Program-made: the position numbers and the translations under genes | Shown here: positions 7,981-17,527 of the stretch, piece after piece | How the letters are laid out: each line of letters opens with the position of its first letter | How positions within the stretch are numbered: the stretch's first letter is position 1 | The notes under the pieces: model-generated | What the model was told of the DNA's origin: nothing | The model's database searches: none | Seen by the model: only the letters and a program-made list of their open reading frames with translations | DNA from: Fidelibacterota bacterium | GTDB lineage: Bacteria; Fidelibacterota; Marinisomatia; SCGC-AAA003-L08; JACNLC01 | DNA length: 64,000 bases | Direction: 5' to 3' | NCBI GenBank assembly: GCA_018657495.1 | Contig: JABHXA010000009.1 | Span: forward strand, 1-64,000

Positions 7981-9348
7981 TTACACTTGAAATTCCTTTT
8001 CAAAATACTGATCGGAAACATGTTCAAGATTTCCAAACCAGGCGTATCGTTCAATAAAGGCCAAATTCACTGAGCCGATGGGACCATTCCTGTGTTTTGC
8101 TACAATAATCTCTCCCATGCCTCGGTCTTCGTCTTTTTTGCTATATACAATTTTTCGATATACAAATAGAATAACATCGGCATCCTGTTCAATAGCGCCG
8201 CTTTCACGAAGATCTGACATAATGGGACGATGATCTGTGCGATTTTCAACATTTCTCGACAGCTGTGACAGAGCAATGACGGGTACATTCAGTTCTTTTG
8301 CAAGTGCCTTTAATGATCGGGATATTTGTGAGATTTCCTGCTGTCTGTTATCTGATTTTCCAAAACCGGAAATGAGCTGGATATAATCAATAAATAAAAT
8401 ATCGATATCCTTTTCAGCTTTCAAGCGCCTGGCTTTGGCCCGAATCTCCATCACATTCATCCCGGGAGTATCGTCAATATATAATTTTGTTTCTGACAGG
8501 ACATCAGCGGCATTGGATAATTTTTTCCAATCCTTACTGGGTAAACGGTTGGTTCTCATTAAATGGCCATCAAGTCTGGCCTCGGCGGTGATCAATCTTT
8601 CAGCCAGCTGCATATTTGACATTTCAAGACTGAAAACTCCAACTTTATAGCCATAATCTACAGCAGCATTTCTCGCCATTGTTAATGCCAGCGCTGTTTT
8701 GCCCATAGAGGGTCTCCCCGCGAGAATAACCAGATCAGATTGTTGGAAACCAGATAGAAGTTTGTCAAGATCTGTGATTCCACTGGATATTCCAATTATA
8801 CTCCCTTTGGGCTGATCCCCAATTTTATTCAGCACTCCATGGAGTAGCTCTTCAACGTGGACAAAACTGCCTTGAAAGGCATTTTGAGAAAGAGAAAATA
8901 TAGTTTGTTCGACCTTATCCAGAATTGTTGATGCATCTTCCTTGCCTTCAAAAGCTAAGGTTGACATATCAACAGCAGAAGAGATTATCTTTCGAAGAAT
9001 ATATTTATCCCTGACAATTTTTGCATAATACTCGATATTCTCACTGGATGGGGCTTCACTTGATAAACCAGTAACAAAGTATGCTCCCCCCACATTCTCA
9101 AGATTGCCATTTTTCTGAAGTTGGGCAATGATTGTGATTGTATCAATTGAATCATTTTTATCAAACAATTCCATGATACACACAAAAATTTTATTTAGTG
9201 CGGGTTTATAGAAACATGCTGCATGGACATAATGCATTGCCCTGGGTACTGCCTCAGGGTCGTTCATCATAGAACCAATGACCGCCTGTTCTGCTTCAAT
9301 AGCCTGAGGTGGGATCCTGAGAGACGAGCTTTCCTTTTTTTCAGCCAT
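7981..9348 (-). CDS. dnaB: Replicative DNA helicase DnaB
   Basis: DnaB is the hexameric helicase that opens the fork during chromosome replication. The 455-residue protein has the N-terminal primase-interacting domain (PPQAIEAEQAVIGSMM) and a C-terminal RecA-like ATPase with Walker A GRPSMGKTAL at 211-220, Walker B LFIDYIQLI and the QLSRNVENR and DLRESGAIEQDAD motifs. No intein is present. It belongs to the yicC-to-ruvX operon: it starts 1 nt after the udg stop and ends 2 nt before relA/spoT. Confidence 0.97.
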   Translation of the reverse strand: MAEKKESSSLRIPPQAIEAEQAVIGSMMNDPEAVPRAMHYVHAACFYKPALNKIFVCIMELFDKNDSIDTITIIAQLQKNGNLENVGGAYFVTGLSSEAPSSENIEYYAKIVRDKYILRKIISSAVDMSTLAFEGKEDASTILDKVEQTIFSLSQNAFQGSFVHVEELLHGVLNKIGDQPKGSIIGISSGITDLDKLLSGFQQSDLVILAGRPSMGKTALALTMARNAAVDYGYKVGVFSLEMSNMQLAERLITAEARLDGHLMRTNRLPSKDWKKLSNAADVLSETKLYIDDTPGMNVMEIRAKARRLKAEKDIDILFIDYIQLISGFGKSDNRQQEISQISRSLKALAKELNVPVIALSQLSRNVENRTDHRPIMSDLRESGAIEQDADVILFVYRKIVYSKKDEDRGMGEIIVAKHRNGPIGSVNLAFIERYAWFGNLEHVSDQYFEKEFQV

Positions 9349-9349
9349 A

Positions 9350-10030
9350 TCAGTCGGCCAGGAGATATTTATCTCTGATCATTTGGAAGTCCTCCCATGC
9401 AGCCTTTTTCAGATTTGGATTCCTTAATAGAGCCGCTGGATGATATGTTACCATTGCATCGATACCATTGTAAGAATGCATATTTTCTCGCATTTTCCCT
9501 AATGGCATATCAAGTCTCAGTAAAGTTTTACCAGAGATACGGCCAAGGCAAACAATTAATTTCGGGTTCAAAATATCCAACTGTTTTTTCAGATAAGGTT
9601 CGCATTTATCGACCTCAGATGAAAGTGGATCGCGATTATTGGGTGGGCGACATTTTAATACATTAAGGATAAATACATCCTTTCGGGAAAGTTGGATCGC
9701 CTCTAAAATTTTATCCAAAAGTTTTCCAGCTCTGCCGACAAACGGAATTCCCTGCAAATCTTCATTCTTTCCTGGAGCTTCACCTACAAACACAATGTCA
9801 GCATCAGGATTACCAGTTCCAAATACAAAATTTGTTCTACTTTCACTCAACTGGCATTCTTCGCAATCCCGAATTTTATTGAAATAATCAGTTAAAGGAT
9901 GTGACTCTCCCTGAGTTTCCGGGTTATCATGTTCATCAGAATTATGATCATTCATTATAAAAAGTGTATCTCCATAAAGCTGCCGCTGCTGCTTCAAATA
10001 TCTTTGAACCGTCGGAGTACTCTTTTTCAT
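9350..10030 (-). CDS. Uracil-DNA glycosylase, family 4 (Fe-S)
   Basis: This enzyme removes uracil from DNA in base-excision repair. The 226-residue protein has the family-4 motif GEAPG (83-87) with ED following, GIPFVGRAGKLLD, and the four cysteines of the [4Fe-4S] cluster at 56, 59, 127 and 143. YHPAALLRNP near the C-terminus is the second active-site motif. The first about 45 residues are a polar extension without a recognised domain. A family-5 enzyme is less likely because motif A matches family 4. It lies between rpoZ and dnaB in the same operon. Confidence 0.92.
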   Translation of the reverse strand: MKKSTPTVQRYLKQQRQLYGDTLFIMNDHNSDEHDNPETQGESHPLTDYFNKIRDCEECQLSESRTNFVFGTGNPDADIVFVGEAPGKNEDLQGIPFVGRAGKLLDKILEAIQLSRKDVFILNVLKCRPPNNRDPLSSEVDKCEPYLKKQLDILNPKLIVCLGRISGKTLLRLDMPLGKMRENMHSYNGIDAMVTYHPAALLRNPNLKKAAWEDFQMIRDKYLLAD

Positions 10031-10036
10031 TTTTCA

Positions 10037-10330
10037 TTATTTGAATAGGGATGGTTCCTGAGGATTTCCTTCTGACCATTCAAGTTGATCAGTAATTAAT
10101 TCTTCCATGGCAACAACGATTGGTTTATCCATCTCAACATATTCTTCGTTTAGAGCATCAACTTCTTCAGAAAATGGATAATCTTCATCTGCGATATCCT
10201 CCAGGGGTGTCCTGGCTGCTGCCCGTTCACTTATAAGATATCGTGCCCGCTTTGCTGCAATAACAGCATTTTTATAATTATTTCCAGTTTGTTTCGCTAG
10301 TTCGCTAAATGATATAGCTTCAAGTTTCAT
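10037..10330 (-). CDS. rpoZ: RNA polymerase omega subunit
   Basis: This 97-residue protein matches the omega/RPB6 fold through NNYKNAVIAAKRARYLISER, where the alanine-rich AAKRAR helix is diagnostic. Omega helps assemble beta' into RNA polymerase and is part of the (p)ppGpp binding site in some bacteria. The acidic tail (residues about 45-90) is longer than in E. coli. It overlaps gmk by 4 nt (ATGA), and the gmk-rpoZ order is the common one. Its operon also contains relA/spoT. Confidence 0.88.
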   Translation of the reverse strand: MKLEAISFSELAKQTGNNYKNAVIAAKRARYLISERAAARTPLEDIADEDYPFSEEVDALNEEYVEMDKPIVVAMEELITDQLEWSEGNPQEPSLFK

Positions 10331-10908
10331 TTAATTTTCTCCTTAATAATATTTTCAATTTCCATTGTGGCAGTGTCAACATCCTCATTTAACACTACAT
10401 GATCAAATTTATCTTTAAATTCAATTTCAATTGCGAGTCGTTTCAATCGTCGTCTAATTATAGTGCTGGAGTCTTTGCCCCGCTTGGTCAACCGATCTTC
10501 GAGAATTTCTATTTGCTCACCAATTGTGTCACCGGGCGGCTCAATAAAGAAAGATATGGTCTCATCTGGAAATTCTTCCACGATACTTTGACTCCCCTTC
10601 ACATCAATATCCAGTATTAGTACATCACCATTATCCATAGCATCTTCCAACTGGGCGATAAGCGTTCCATATTTATAACCGTGAACCGTTTCCCATTCAA
10701 GAAAATCACCAAATTTTATATAATGTTCAAATTTATCTACGTCCATATAGACGTAGTTGACACCATCAACTTCGTCTGTACGCATAGGACGAGTGGTAGC
10801 AGAAATGGAAAATTTCCATCCCGGGTTCGATTTTAGTAATTTATTACATATTGTAGTCTTGCCAGTCCCAGACGGGGCGGCAATCACAACTAATACACCT
10901 TTATTCAT
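10327..10908 (-). CDS. gmk: Guanylate kinase
   Basis: Guanylate kinase converts GMP to GDP using ATP. The 193-residue protein has the P-loop APSGTGKTT at 11-19, the GMP-binding signature ATTRPMRTDEVDGVNYVY, EWETVHGYKYGT, and the lid region with RLTKRGKDSSTIIRRRL. Length is normal. It overlaps yicC upstream and rpoZ downstream by 4 nt each, so translation is coupled. The yicC-gmk-rpoZ order is widely conserved. Confidence 0.96.
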   Translation of the reverse strand: MNKGVLVVIAAPSGTGKTTICNKLLKSNPGWKFSISATTRPMRTDEVDGVNYVYMDVDKFEHYIKFGDFLEWETVHGYKYGTLIAQLEDAMDNGDVLILDIDVKGSQSIVEEFPDETISFFIEPPGDTIGEQIEILEDRLTKRGKDSSTIIRRRLKRLAIEIEFKDKFDHVVLNEDVDTATMEIENIIKEKIK

Positions 10909-11780
10909 AATATATTCTGTACCTGTTCTCTAATTCTTTCTAATTCATTTTTGATATTAACAACCAAATGGCTAATATCATGATTATCCGTTTTTGAACC
11001 AATTGTGTTCATTTCTCTATTCATTTCCTGCAAAAGAAAATTCATAGTTTTTCCAACTGGATCTTCATTGTCGAAATATGTTGAGAAAAGCTGTAGATGA
11101 CTTTTCATCCTTACAAGCTCCTCTGTAATATCGCGCTTTTCAACCTGTATGGCAATTTCCTGATATAATCTATCAGTATCAATAGACAGGTCATTCAGGA
11201 TCGAAGATACACGCTCTTTATATTTGTCAAATCTGACAGATTGAAACTCCTGATCCATCAATTCAATTTCATTGAGTTCTTTTGTAATTGAATTTAATCT
11301 GGATTCAATATCAACCTTGAGATTGTTACCTTCTAATAGCCGTATACTTTTCAGTTTTGTTATCGCGGCATTCAATCCATCGCAAAATAACTTAGTTATA
11401 TCCGGTTCATTAATGTCTTTTTTTGAGGATATTATATCAGGCAGTTGTAAATAATCTGCCAGTGATAATTCTTCATTTGAGCCTAGTTCAGCAGCAAGTT
11501 CAGAAACTATATCCCTATATTGTCTAAACTTAATGAGATCAATTGTTTTTGCACTTTCACCATTGCTAAGATATTCTCGTTTAACAGATAATGTAATCCT
11601 GCCGCGGATACATCCTGATTTTATTAATCGGGAAGCCTCATCTTCAAGAAAAGTCAAAAAGCCTGGAAGCCTGGGAACAAACTCAAAATATCGACTATTC
11701 AGAGATTTTAGCTCTATAGAAATCGCCACTTTCTCATTGGAAATTTCACTTCTTCCATACCCTGTCATACTCATTAACAT
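10905..11780 (-). CDS. YicC-family endoribonuclease
   Basis: This is a 291-residue YicC/YloC-type protein, a family shown to be an RNA-cleaving enzyme in E. coli and Bacillus. It starts with the invariant SMTGYGRSE motif and has ELKSLNSRYFEFVPRLP. The C-terminal DUF1732 region has RMKSHLQLF, KTMNFLLQEMNREMNTIGSK and the terminal VVNIKNELERIREQVQNIL. It leads the minus-strand operon running to ruvX. A short leader of about 16-20 nt is suggested by the putative promoter element at 11803-11810. No Shine-Dalgarno is seen. Confidence 0.93.
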   Translation of the reverse strand: MLMSMTGYGRSEISNEKVAISIELKSLNSRYFEFVPRLPGFLTFLEDEASRLIKSGCIRGRITLSVKREYLSNGESAKTIDLIKFRQYRDIVSELAAELGSNEELSLADYLQLPDIISSKKDINEPDITKLFCDGLNAAITKLKSIRLLEGNNLKVDIESRLNSITKELNEIELMDQEFQSVRFDKYKERVSSILNDLSIDTDRLYQEIAIQVEKRDITEELVRMKSHLQLFSTYFDNEDPVGKTMNFLLQEMNREMNTIGSKTDNHDISHLVVNIKNELERIREQVQNIL

Positions 11781-11802
11781 AATTCATGCCCGAAAAATGG
11801 TG

Positions 11803-11810
11803 CAAATATA
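11803..11810 (-). promoter_or_regulatory. Possible Bacteroidota-type -7 element before yicC
   Basis: On the minus strand this reads TATATTTG, an exact match to the TAnnTTTG -7 motif used by Bacteroidota sigma factors. It is about 23 nt before the yicC ATG. A TTG lies 24 nt further upstream, somewhat too far for a good -33 element. Chance is possible in AT-rich sequence. Confidence 0.25.
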
Positions 11811-11875
11811 ATCATAATTATCGCTCCAGAAAAACAAATAGTTAATGAGTTTCGAATTATTCAAAATAAATCAAA

Positions 11876-12856
11876 TTATGGATCTATTTTTTTTAATGAT
11901 TCAAATATATTATCAACAGCGGTTTGAACGCTGATACTCTGAATTGCATAGTAATCATCAGTTTCTAAATACGTATAATCAACTTGATATTTATGCAGTT
12001 CTATACCAAATCCAGCTGTTATAGAATGAATATCTGATCTTCCTCCCCTAATTTTAATAAAATCCAATATTTGATATTCAATACCAAGATGATAACCGCT
12101 AATTGCATCAGTGAAATTAGTATCAGTTAATTGCATATATGAGTCCATTAATATAGAGACTCTGTCATAAGTTTTTTCAAAACCGATGATAAATTCAGGG
12201 AGATTAATCTCATTAGTACCCGTTGACCAATTTGTTATTACTGGAATAATATTTCTTGCGGTGACACCAATATATAAATCATCAGGGTATTTCTTTATAA
12301 TACCAAAATCTAAACCTATCCCTACTGCCGATTCATTGCCAATTTTCCTAAATACCGGTTTCAAAGTAATTCCAATATTAGTAGACTGATTATATTGTCG
12401 GGCCATTGTAACCAAGAAACCAATTTTAATATCCGTGAACTTGGTAATATTATCATAATCTAACAAAGGTCGTCCCATTGAATCGTATCCACTAAAAGCG
12501 TTTATGGTATTTGGAATTTCATCGATAGACTGTTGGTGATATAAAATTGAAAAAGAAGATTTTTTATTTTTCCAACTAAAGGAAAGAATATGGATTTGAG
12601 AAAGATTGGCAGGGAGGTTTCGGAAACTAAAAATGATGGATTGGGGAATATTGTAAATACTGGCAGGATTCCCAAATGCATCACCTTTTCCCATCCCTGA
12701 TAAACTCATACTACCACCAAGAGAGAGGGAACGAACTGTTCCAGTTTGGATTGAAGTATCATCATTATAAGTTACAATTTGAGACCCCTGTGAATATTGA
12801 GGGAACCCAAAAAATATTCCTGTGCAAATTGTTAGATTATATAAAAGGTACTTCAT
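11876..12856 (-). CDS. PorV/PorQ-like outer-membrane beta-barrel protein
   Basis: This is a 326-residue exported protein with a signal peptide ending near residue 25. The region VRSLSLGGSMSLSGMGKGDAFGNPASI matches the start of PorV/PorQ-type barrels (aligned with the ...GG...A...NPA pattern). Alternating hydrophobic strands with glycines continue to near the end (YHLGIEYQI, GGRSDIHSITAGFGIEL). PorV shuttles cargo in the type IX secretion system of FCB bacteria; other members of the family have unknown roles. It stands as a single gene between yicC and mutS. The assignment to the family is moderate, and a T9SS role is inferred, helped by the C25 peptidase at 30440. Confidence 0.65.
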   Translation of the reverse strand: MKYLLYNLTICTGIFFGFPQYSQGSQIVTYNDDTSIQTGTVRSLSLGGSMSLSGMGKGDAFGNPASIYNIPQSIIFSFRNLPANLSQIHILSFSWKNKKSSFSILYHQQSIDEIPNTINAFSGYDSMGRPLLDYDNITKFTDIKIGFLVTMARQYNQSTNIGITLKPVFRKIGNESAVGIGLDFGIIKKYPDDLYIGVTARNIIPVITNWSTGTNEINLPEFIIGFEKTYDRVSILMDSYMQLTDTNFTDAISGYHLGIEYQILDFIKIRGGRSDIHSITAGFGIELHKYQVDYTYLETDDYYAIQSISVQTAVDNIFESLKKIDP

Positions 12857-13028
12857 TTAATTATTTAGACTTACTGCAGATAAAAATTCTATGAATTTTC
12901 GCTGTGAGAATAGTGTAAATTAGTAATTAATAGTTATAAAACAACTGTTTTTTAGAAATTATATCGATTAATTTGCATTGATATATTAGATAAAAATCGA
13001 TAGGAATATGACATAGCCATTGATGAAA

Positions 13029-15623
13029 TTAGTGTAAATCGTGCTTTCTTTTTAACTCATTCAGGATATTCAGGGCTTCCATCGGGGTCATTGAATTAAT
13101 ATCAATTTCAGTAATTTCTGCTTTTAATTGAGATTCTTCTTTATCAAATAATTCACCCTGGGTGATATCGATGATCTGGTGAGATACCTGGGGTCCAGTT
13201 TGACTATTCTCTGTCAACTGAGCTAATATTTGGTGGGATCTTTCAATAATTGCTCGAGGTAATCCTGCCATTTCTGCCACATGAACCCCATAACTCTTAT
13301 CAGCGCCGCCGTCAATAATTTTTCGAAGAAAAATAACCTTATTTCCAAATTCCTTTACAGCCACATTCAGATTGAATGCTCGGGTTAGTTCATCTGCCAG
13401 CTCAACCAATTCATGATAATGGGTTGCGAAAAGCGTTTTAGCTGCAACCTCAGGTTTGTTATGCAAATATTCAACAACTGACCATGCAATAGACAGGCCG
13501 TCATATGTCGATGTGCCCCTGCCTATTTCATCAAGTAGAATAAGGCTCTCCGGTGTTGCATTATTTAGTATATTGGCCGTTTCATTCATTTCCACCAAAA
13601 ATGTTGACTCTCCTCCAGCAAGATTGTCACTGGCACCTACCCGGGTAAACAATTTATCGACCATGCCTATGACCGCTTTTTTTGCAGGTACAAATGAGCC
13701 TGCATGTGCCATTAGAACAATCAAGCCAACCTGGCGGATATATGTGCTTTTACCAGCCATATTGGGTCCGGTTATAATACCTATTTGTTCATTTTCCTGG
13801 TTTAGCATTACATCATTTGGAATAAAATTTTCAGATAATGGCAATAATGTTTCCACTACTGGATGACGAGAATCAATTATTTCGAGTCGACTCGATTTCT
13901 CTAATTGAGGTCTGACATAGTCTTGCATGTTCGCCACTTCAGCCAATCCTGCTGCAATATCAAGGGCTGCAAGAATGCGAGCATTTGCCTGAATTTCTTT
14001 TGCGCATATCAAAACATCTTTATTCAGCTGTTCGAAAAATTGTGATTCAAGATGAACAATCTGTTTTTCGGCTTCTAATATTTTGGTCTCGTAATCCTTT
14101 AACTCCGTAGTAAAGTACCGTTCAGAATTTGTTAATGTCTGTTTTCTAATAAACTCATCAGGTACTTTTTCGGAATGCACTCTTGTCACGTCTATATAAA
14201 ATCCAAATACCTTATTATAACCGATCTTAAGGGTAGGGATACGGGTTGACTCTTTCAAATCAGCCTGATATTTTACCAGCCATGAATTGGCGTTTTCTGA
14301 AATCTCAAGATATTCATCTAATTGTTGGGAGAAGCCTCTATTTATATAACCACCTTTATTTAATTTTATCGGTGGATCATCGCAAATTGTTTTCTCAATT
14401 ATCTTGACAATATTGGTTGTGTCATCACACTTAGAAAATAATCTTTGTAAAGCGGGCTCCTCAGTAGAAAATACATCATTGAATACCTGTATTTTTTCAA
14501 GAGATTTACCCAATTGGTAAATATCTCTGGGAGTTGCCCGGCTGGTTGAGATTTTCACGAGGATTCTATCGATATCGGAAACCTGCCTCAATTCCTTTCT
14601 TATATCTGCTCTTAGGTGAATATTGGATACTAATTCTGAAACCCGATTTAGTCTTTCATTTATCTCTTCTAAATCATGGAGCGGAATTCTGAACCATTGT
14701 TTTAAAAGTCTGCTTCCTGAAGAGGTAACCGTTTTATCCACAACACTAATTAAAGTACCATGATGTCCCTGTGATGCGAGAGATTTAAAAATTTCGAGAT
14801 TTCGAATAGTGTAAGAGTCCACACCCATATACAATTCAGATTGCAGGAGAGACAAATTTGTAATATGTTTTGTTCTCCCCATAAAATTTTCCTGAATATA
14901 AAATAACGCACTACCTGCTGAGGATATCGATAAAGGAAATTCTTCTATCCCAAAACCTTTTAGATTTGATGTGTTGAAATGATTTGTGAGTACTTCATAT
15001 GCCGACTCCAGCTCGAAAACCCAATCTGGAACTTCCGTTATAAATAGATTCAGTTTTCCGAGGATAATTGAAAGCGTATTTTTTTGTGACTCGGCAACTA
15101 GAATTTCTGTAGGATTGAATTGTCTGATGACATTGATGAGTTCGTTTTTATCCCACTCACTGGTAAAAAATTCTCCAGTTGAATGATCCAGTATTGAAAT
15201 ACCGATATTTTGTCCTTTAAAAAATACTGAAGAAAGATAGTTGTTTTCTTTTTGATCAAGATATTTATCCGTCAAAGCCGTGCCGGGAGAGACTACCTCA
15301 ACTACCTCGCGTTTGACAATACCTTTGGCAAGTTTTGGATCTTCAACCTGTTCGCAAATAGCCACCCGATGTCCTGCCGCAAGTAATTTATGCAAGTACT
15401 GATCAAGAGAATGATAGGGAAATCCGGCTAATGGTACTGTTGATGCTGCTCCATTTGCTCTTCGGGTTAATGTGATACCAAGAATTTCGGATGCAAGTTT
15501 TGCATCTTTATCAAAAGTCTCATAAAAATCACCCATTCTGAAAAGCATGATTGCATCGGGATGTGATTTTTTTGCCTCCCAGAATTGCTTCATCACCGGG
15601 GTTGCGCCTTTAATTACCGGCAT
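13029..15623 (-). CDS. mutS: DNA mismatch repair protein MutS
   Basis: MutS recognises mismatches and small loops as a dimer. The 864-residue protein starts with TPVMKQFWEAKKSHPDAIML and the FRMGDFYETFDKDA segment, which carries the mismatch-wedge Phe and Glu. Connector, lever and clamp domains follow. The ABC-type ATPase has Walker A GPNMAGKST near residue 617, the signature DNLAGGESTFLVEM, Walker B LILLDEIGRGTST and ATHYHEL. The C-terminal helix (PMEALNILNELKR) is the tetramer region. It is 29 nt downstream of selB on the same strand and may share its transcript. Confidence 0.97.
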   Translation of the reverse strand: MPVIKGATPVMKQFWEAKKSHPDAIMLFRMGDFYETFDKDAKLASEILGITLTRRANGAASTVPLAGFPYHSLDQYLHKLLAAGHRVAICEQVEDPKLAKGIVKREVVEVVSPGTALTDKYLDQKENNYLSSVFFKGQNIGISILDHSTGEFFTSEWDKNELINVIRQFNPTEILVAESQKNTLSIILGKLNLFITEVPDWVFELESAYEVLTNHFNTSNLKGFGIEEFPLSISSAGSALFYIQENFMGRTKHITNLSLLQSELYMGVDSYTIRNLEIFKSLASQGHHGTLISVVDKTVTSSGSRLLKQWFRIPLHDLEEINERLNRVSELVSNIHLRADIRKELRQVSDIDRILVKISTSRATPRDIYQLGKSLEKIQVFNDVFSTEEPALQRLFSKCDDTTNIVKIIEKTICDDPPIKLNKGGYINRGFSQQLDEYLEISENANSWLVKYQADLKESTRIPTLKIGYNKVFGFYIDVTRVHSEKVPDEFIRKQTLTNSERYFTTELKDYETKILEAEKQIVHLESQFFEQLNKDVLICAKEIQANARILAALDIAAGLAEVANMQDYVRPQLEKSSRLEIIDSRHPVVETLLPLSENFIPNDVMLNQENEQIGIITGPNMAGKSTYIRQVGLIVLMAHAGSFVPAKKAVIGMVDKLFTRVGASDNLAGGESTFLVEMNETANILNNATPESLILLDEIGRGTSTYDGLSIAWSVVEYLHNKPEVAAKTLFATHYHELVELADELTRAFNLNVAVKEFGNKVIFLRKIIDGGADKSYGVHVAEMAGLPRAIIERSHQILAQLTENSQTGPQVSHQIIDITQGELFDKEESQLKAEITEIDINSMTPMEALNILNELKRKHDLH

Positions 15624-15652
15624 AATTATTCCACATTTGAATTTTACGACAG

Positions 15653-17527
15653 TTAATCATATAAAATACGACCGCCTTCAACACGGGAGGTAATTTTTAG
15701 TTTATCGAAATATTCCAGAAGGGGCATGGCATATTTTCTGGATGTTCCTGCCATTTCCTTGAAATCTGTCACGGTGAGAATATCATTATCTTTAAGAAAA
15801 ATTCTAATTTTTCCTTTTAACTCTTCAAAATTTTCGCGGGTAAATAGAAGACGTCCAATAAGTCGAATGATTAATCCTTGCTGCTCGGCAATATCCAGCA
15901 ATAATTTTACTTTCTTATCGGTTTCACCGGTATTTTTTGCCAGATCGGATATGCCTGAAGAAGTAAACTTTTCAGTGTTTAAATAGGTGAGTAATTTCGC
16001 CATAAGTTTTTCTTCATCAGAACTCAGCTGTATTGAATGCCCGGGCAAGTGGATGATTTCACCTGTCTGGTTTACATCGAGGTTCTGCAGCATTTTATCT
16101 AGGACAAATTCCAGAAACCGTGAGTTCGCTTTCACCGCTTGACGGATTTCCTCTTTTTGCGGACCAAGCCGATATCTAAATTTTGAATGAAAATCTTTTA
16201 AGAATTCAGTGATGGATTTTTCAAATTTTTCCATCTGTTGTTTTGTAACCATCCAGCGATCAGTTTTGTAGCGAATCCAGTAAACATCATCATTACTTGA
16301 AATTTTCTGATCCAGGCATTCAAGAGACATATTAAATGTATACTTAACGGCCTGCTCATCCAGGGGCAAAGATTTCCAACTCGCTAATTCAATCTTTATC
16401 CGTTCTTCTTCACTGGCATGGAATAATGATTCGATTTTTACACTGGATATTTTCCATTTATCAGTGATTAAATTTGCAAGGATTTGACCACCACCTATTG
16501 TCACAACCGGCGAATAGGATCGAACAATAAATTTTTCGTTGAAACTGGTCACAATGGCATTTTCCAGACGAACAATAACTGGATAGGAATCCCCGGGATT
16601 GATAACCTTTGAATTGATAATTGCCACCCTACCCATAACTTCCTGGGTACCAGTGTGGATTCTTATTCTTTGATTTTGTATTATGGGTTTATCTGCATTT
16701 TCCAATACAGAAATGTATGCCCCGATTTGTCTCGATGGTAAAAAGTATCCTGGTTCGGCAATGACATTGCCCCTGCCCAAATTGACTTTTTCAATATTTG
16801 ATAAATTAATCGCTGCTCTATCACCAATTTTGACCTGTTCTACAGTTTGGGTATGACTTTGCAGACCCCTAACTTTCAGGGTCTTCCCTTGCGGGAGCAA
16901 ATCTATAGTTTGGCCTGATTTGAGTTTTCCGCTGGACACTGTTCCAGTAGTAACCGTTCCAAAACCCTTGATCGTAAAAACTCGGTCAACATTCATCCGG
17001 AATATGCCATTATCCTGTTTCGTCGGGAGTGAAGAACAGATTTCAGTAATGGAATTCCTTAAACTGTCAATACCAACACCATTTGTTGCTGAGGTTCTAA
17101 TAATCGGTGTATTTTCAAGGAATGATCCTTGTACTAGATCATTTATGTCGGATTCAACTAATTCCAGCCATTCGTCATCTACCATATCAATTTTATTTAT
17201 CACAATGCATCCCGTATGGATATTCAGCAATTTCAATATATCCAGATGTTCACGGGATTGAGGCATGACTCCATCATCAGCAGCAATGACAAGTATGGCA
17301 GCATCCACAGCGCTGACACCAGCCATCATATTTTTGACGAATTTCTCATGACCCGGCACATCTATTAAGGTAATCTCGTTTGATAGGAATGCAAACCCAA
17401 TATCGATAGTCATCCCCCGTCGGATTTCTTCTTCCAACCTGTCAGTATTTACGCCGGTGAGAGCTTTTACCAGAGCTGTTTTCCCATGGTCAATATGACC
17501 TGCCAGTCCAACAACAACTTGTTTCAT
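15653..17527 (-). CDS. selB: Selenocysteine-specific elongation factor SelB
   Basis: SelB delivers Sec-tRNA to UGA codons marked by a SECIS hairpin. The 624-residue protein has an EF-Tu-like GTPase domain: G1 GHIDHGKT (10-17), the RGMTIDIGFA effector region, DVPGH (56-60) and NKID (111-114). Beta-barrel domains follow, then a C-terminal set of winged helices that in known SelB proteins bind the SECIS. Length is usual for bacterial SelB. It overlaps selA by 4 nt (ATGA). No tRNA-Sec, selD or selenoprotein with an in-frame TGA was found in this window. Confidence 0.96.
   Translation of the reverse strand: MKQVVVGLAGHIDHGKTALVKALTGVNTDRLEEEIRRGMTIDIGFAFLSNEITLIDVPGHEKFVKNMMAGVSAVDAAILVIAADDGVMPQSREHLDILKLLNIHTGCIVINKIDMVDDEWLELVESDINDLVQGSFLENTPIIRTSATNGVGIDSLRNSITEICSSLPTKQDNGIFRMNVDRVFTIKGFGTVTTGTVSSGKLKSGQTIDLLPQGKTLKVRGLQSHTQTVEQVKIGDRAAINLSNIEKVNLGRGNVIAEPGYFLPSRQIGAYISVLENADKPIIQNQRIRIHTGTQEVMGRVAIINSKVINPGDSYPVIVRLENAIVTSFNEKFIVRSYSPVVTIGGGQILANLITDKWKISSVKIESLFHASEEERIKIELASWKSLPLDEQAVKYTFNMSLECLDQKISSNDDVYWIRYKTDRWMVTKQQMEKFEKSITEFLKDFHSKFRYRLGPQKEEIRQAVKANSRFLEFVLDKMLQNLDVNQTGEIIHLPGHSIQLSSDEEKLMAKLLTYLNTEKFTSSGISDLAKNTGETDKKVKLLLDIAEQQGLIIRLIGRLLFTRENFEELKGKIRIFLKDNDILTVTDFKEMAGTSRKYAMPLLEYFDKLKITSRVEGGRILYD

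Noticed and set aside
13456-13866. 136-codon open frame antisense to mutS
   Set aside because: Falls in the conserved MutS ATPase region and is explained by its codon bias.
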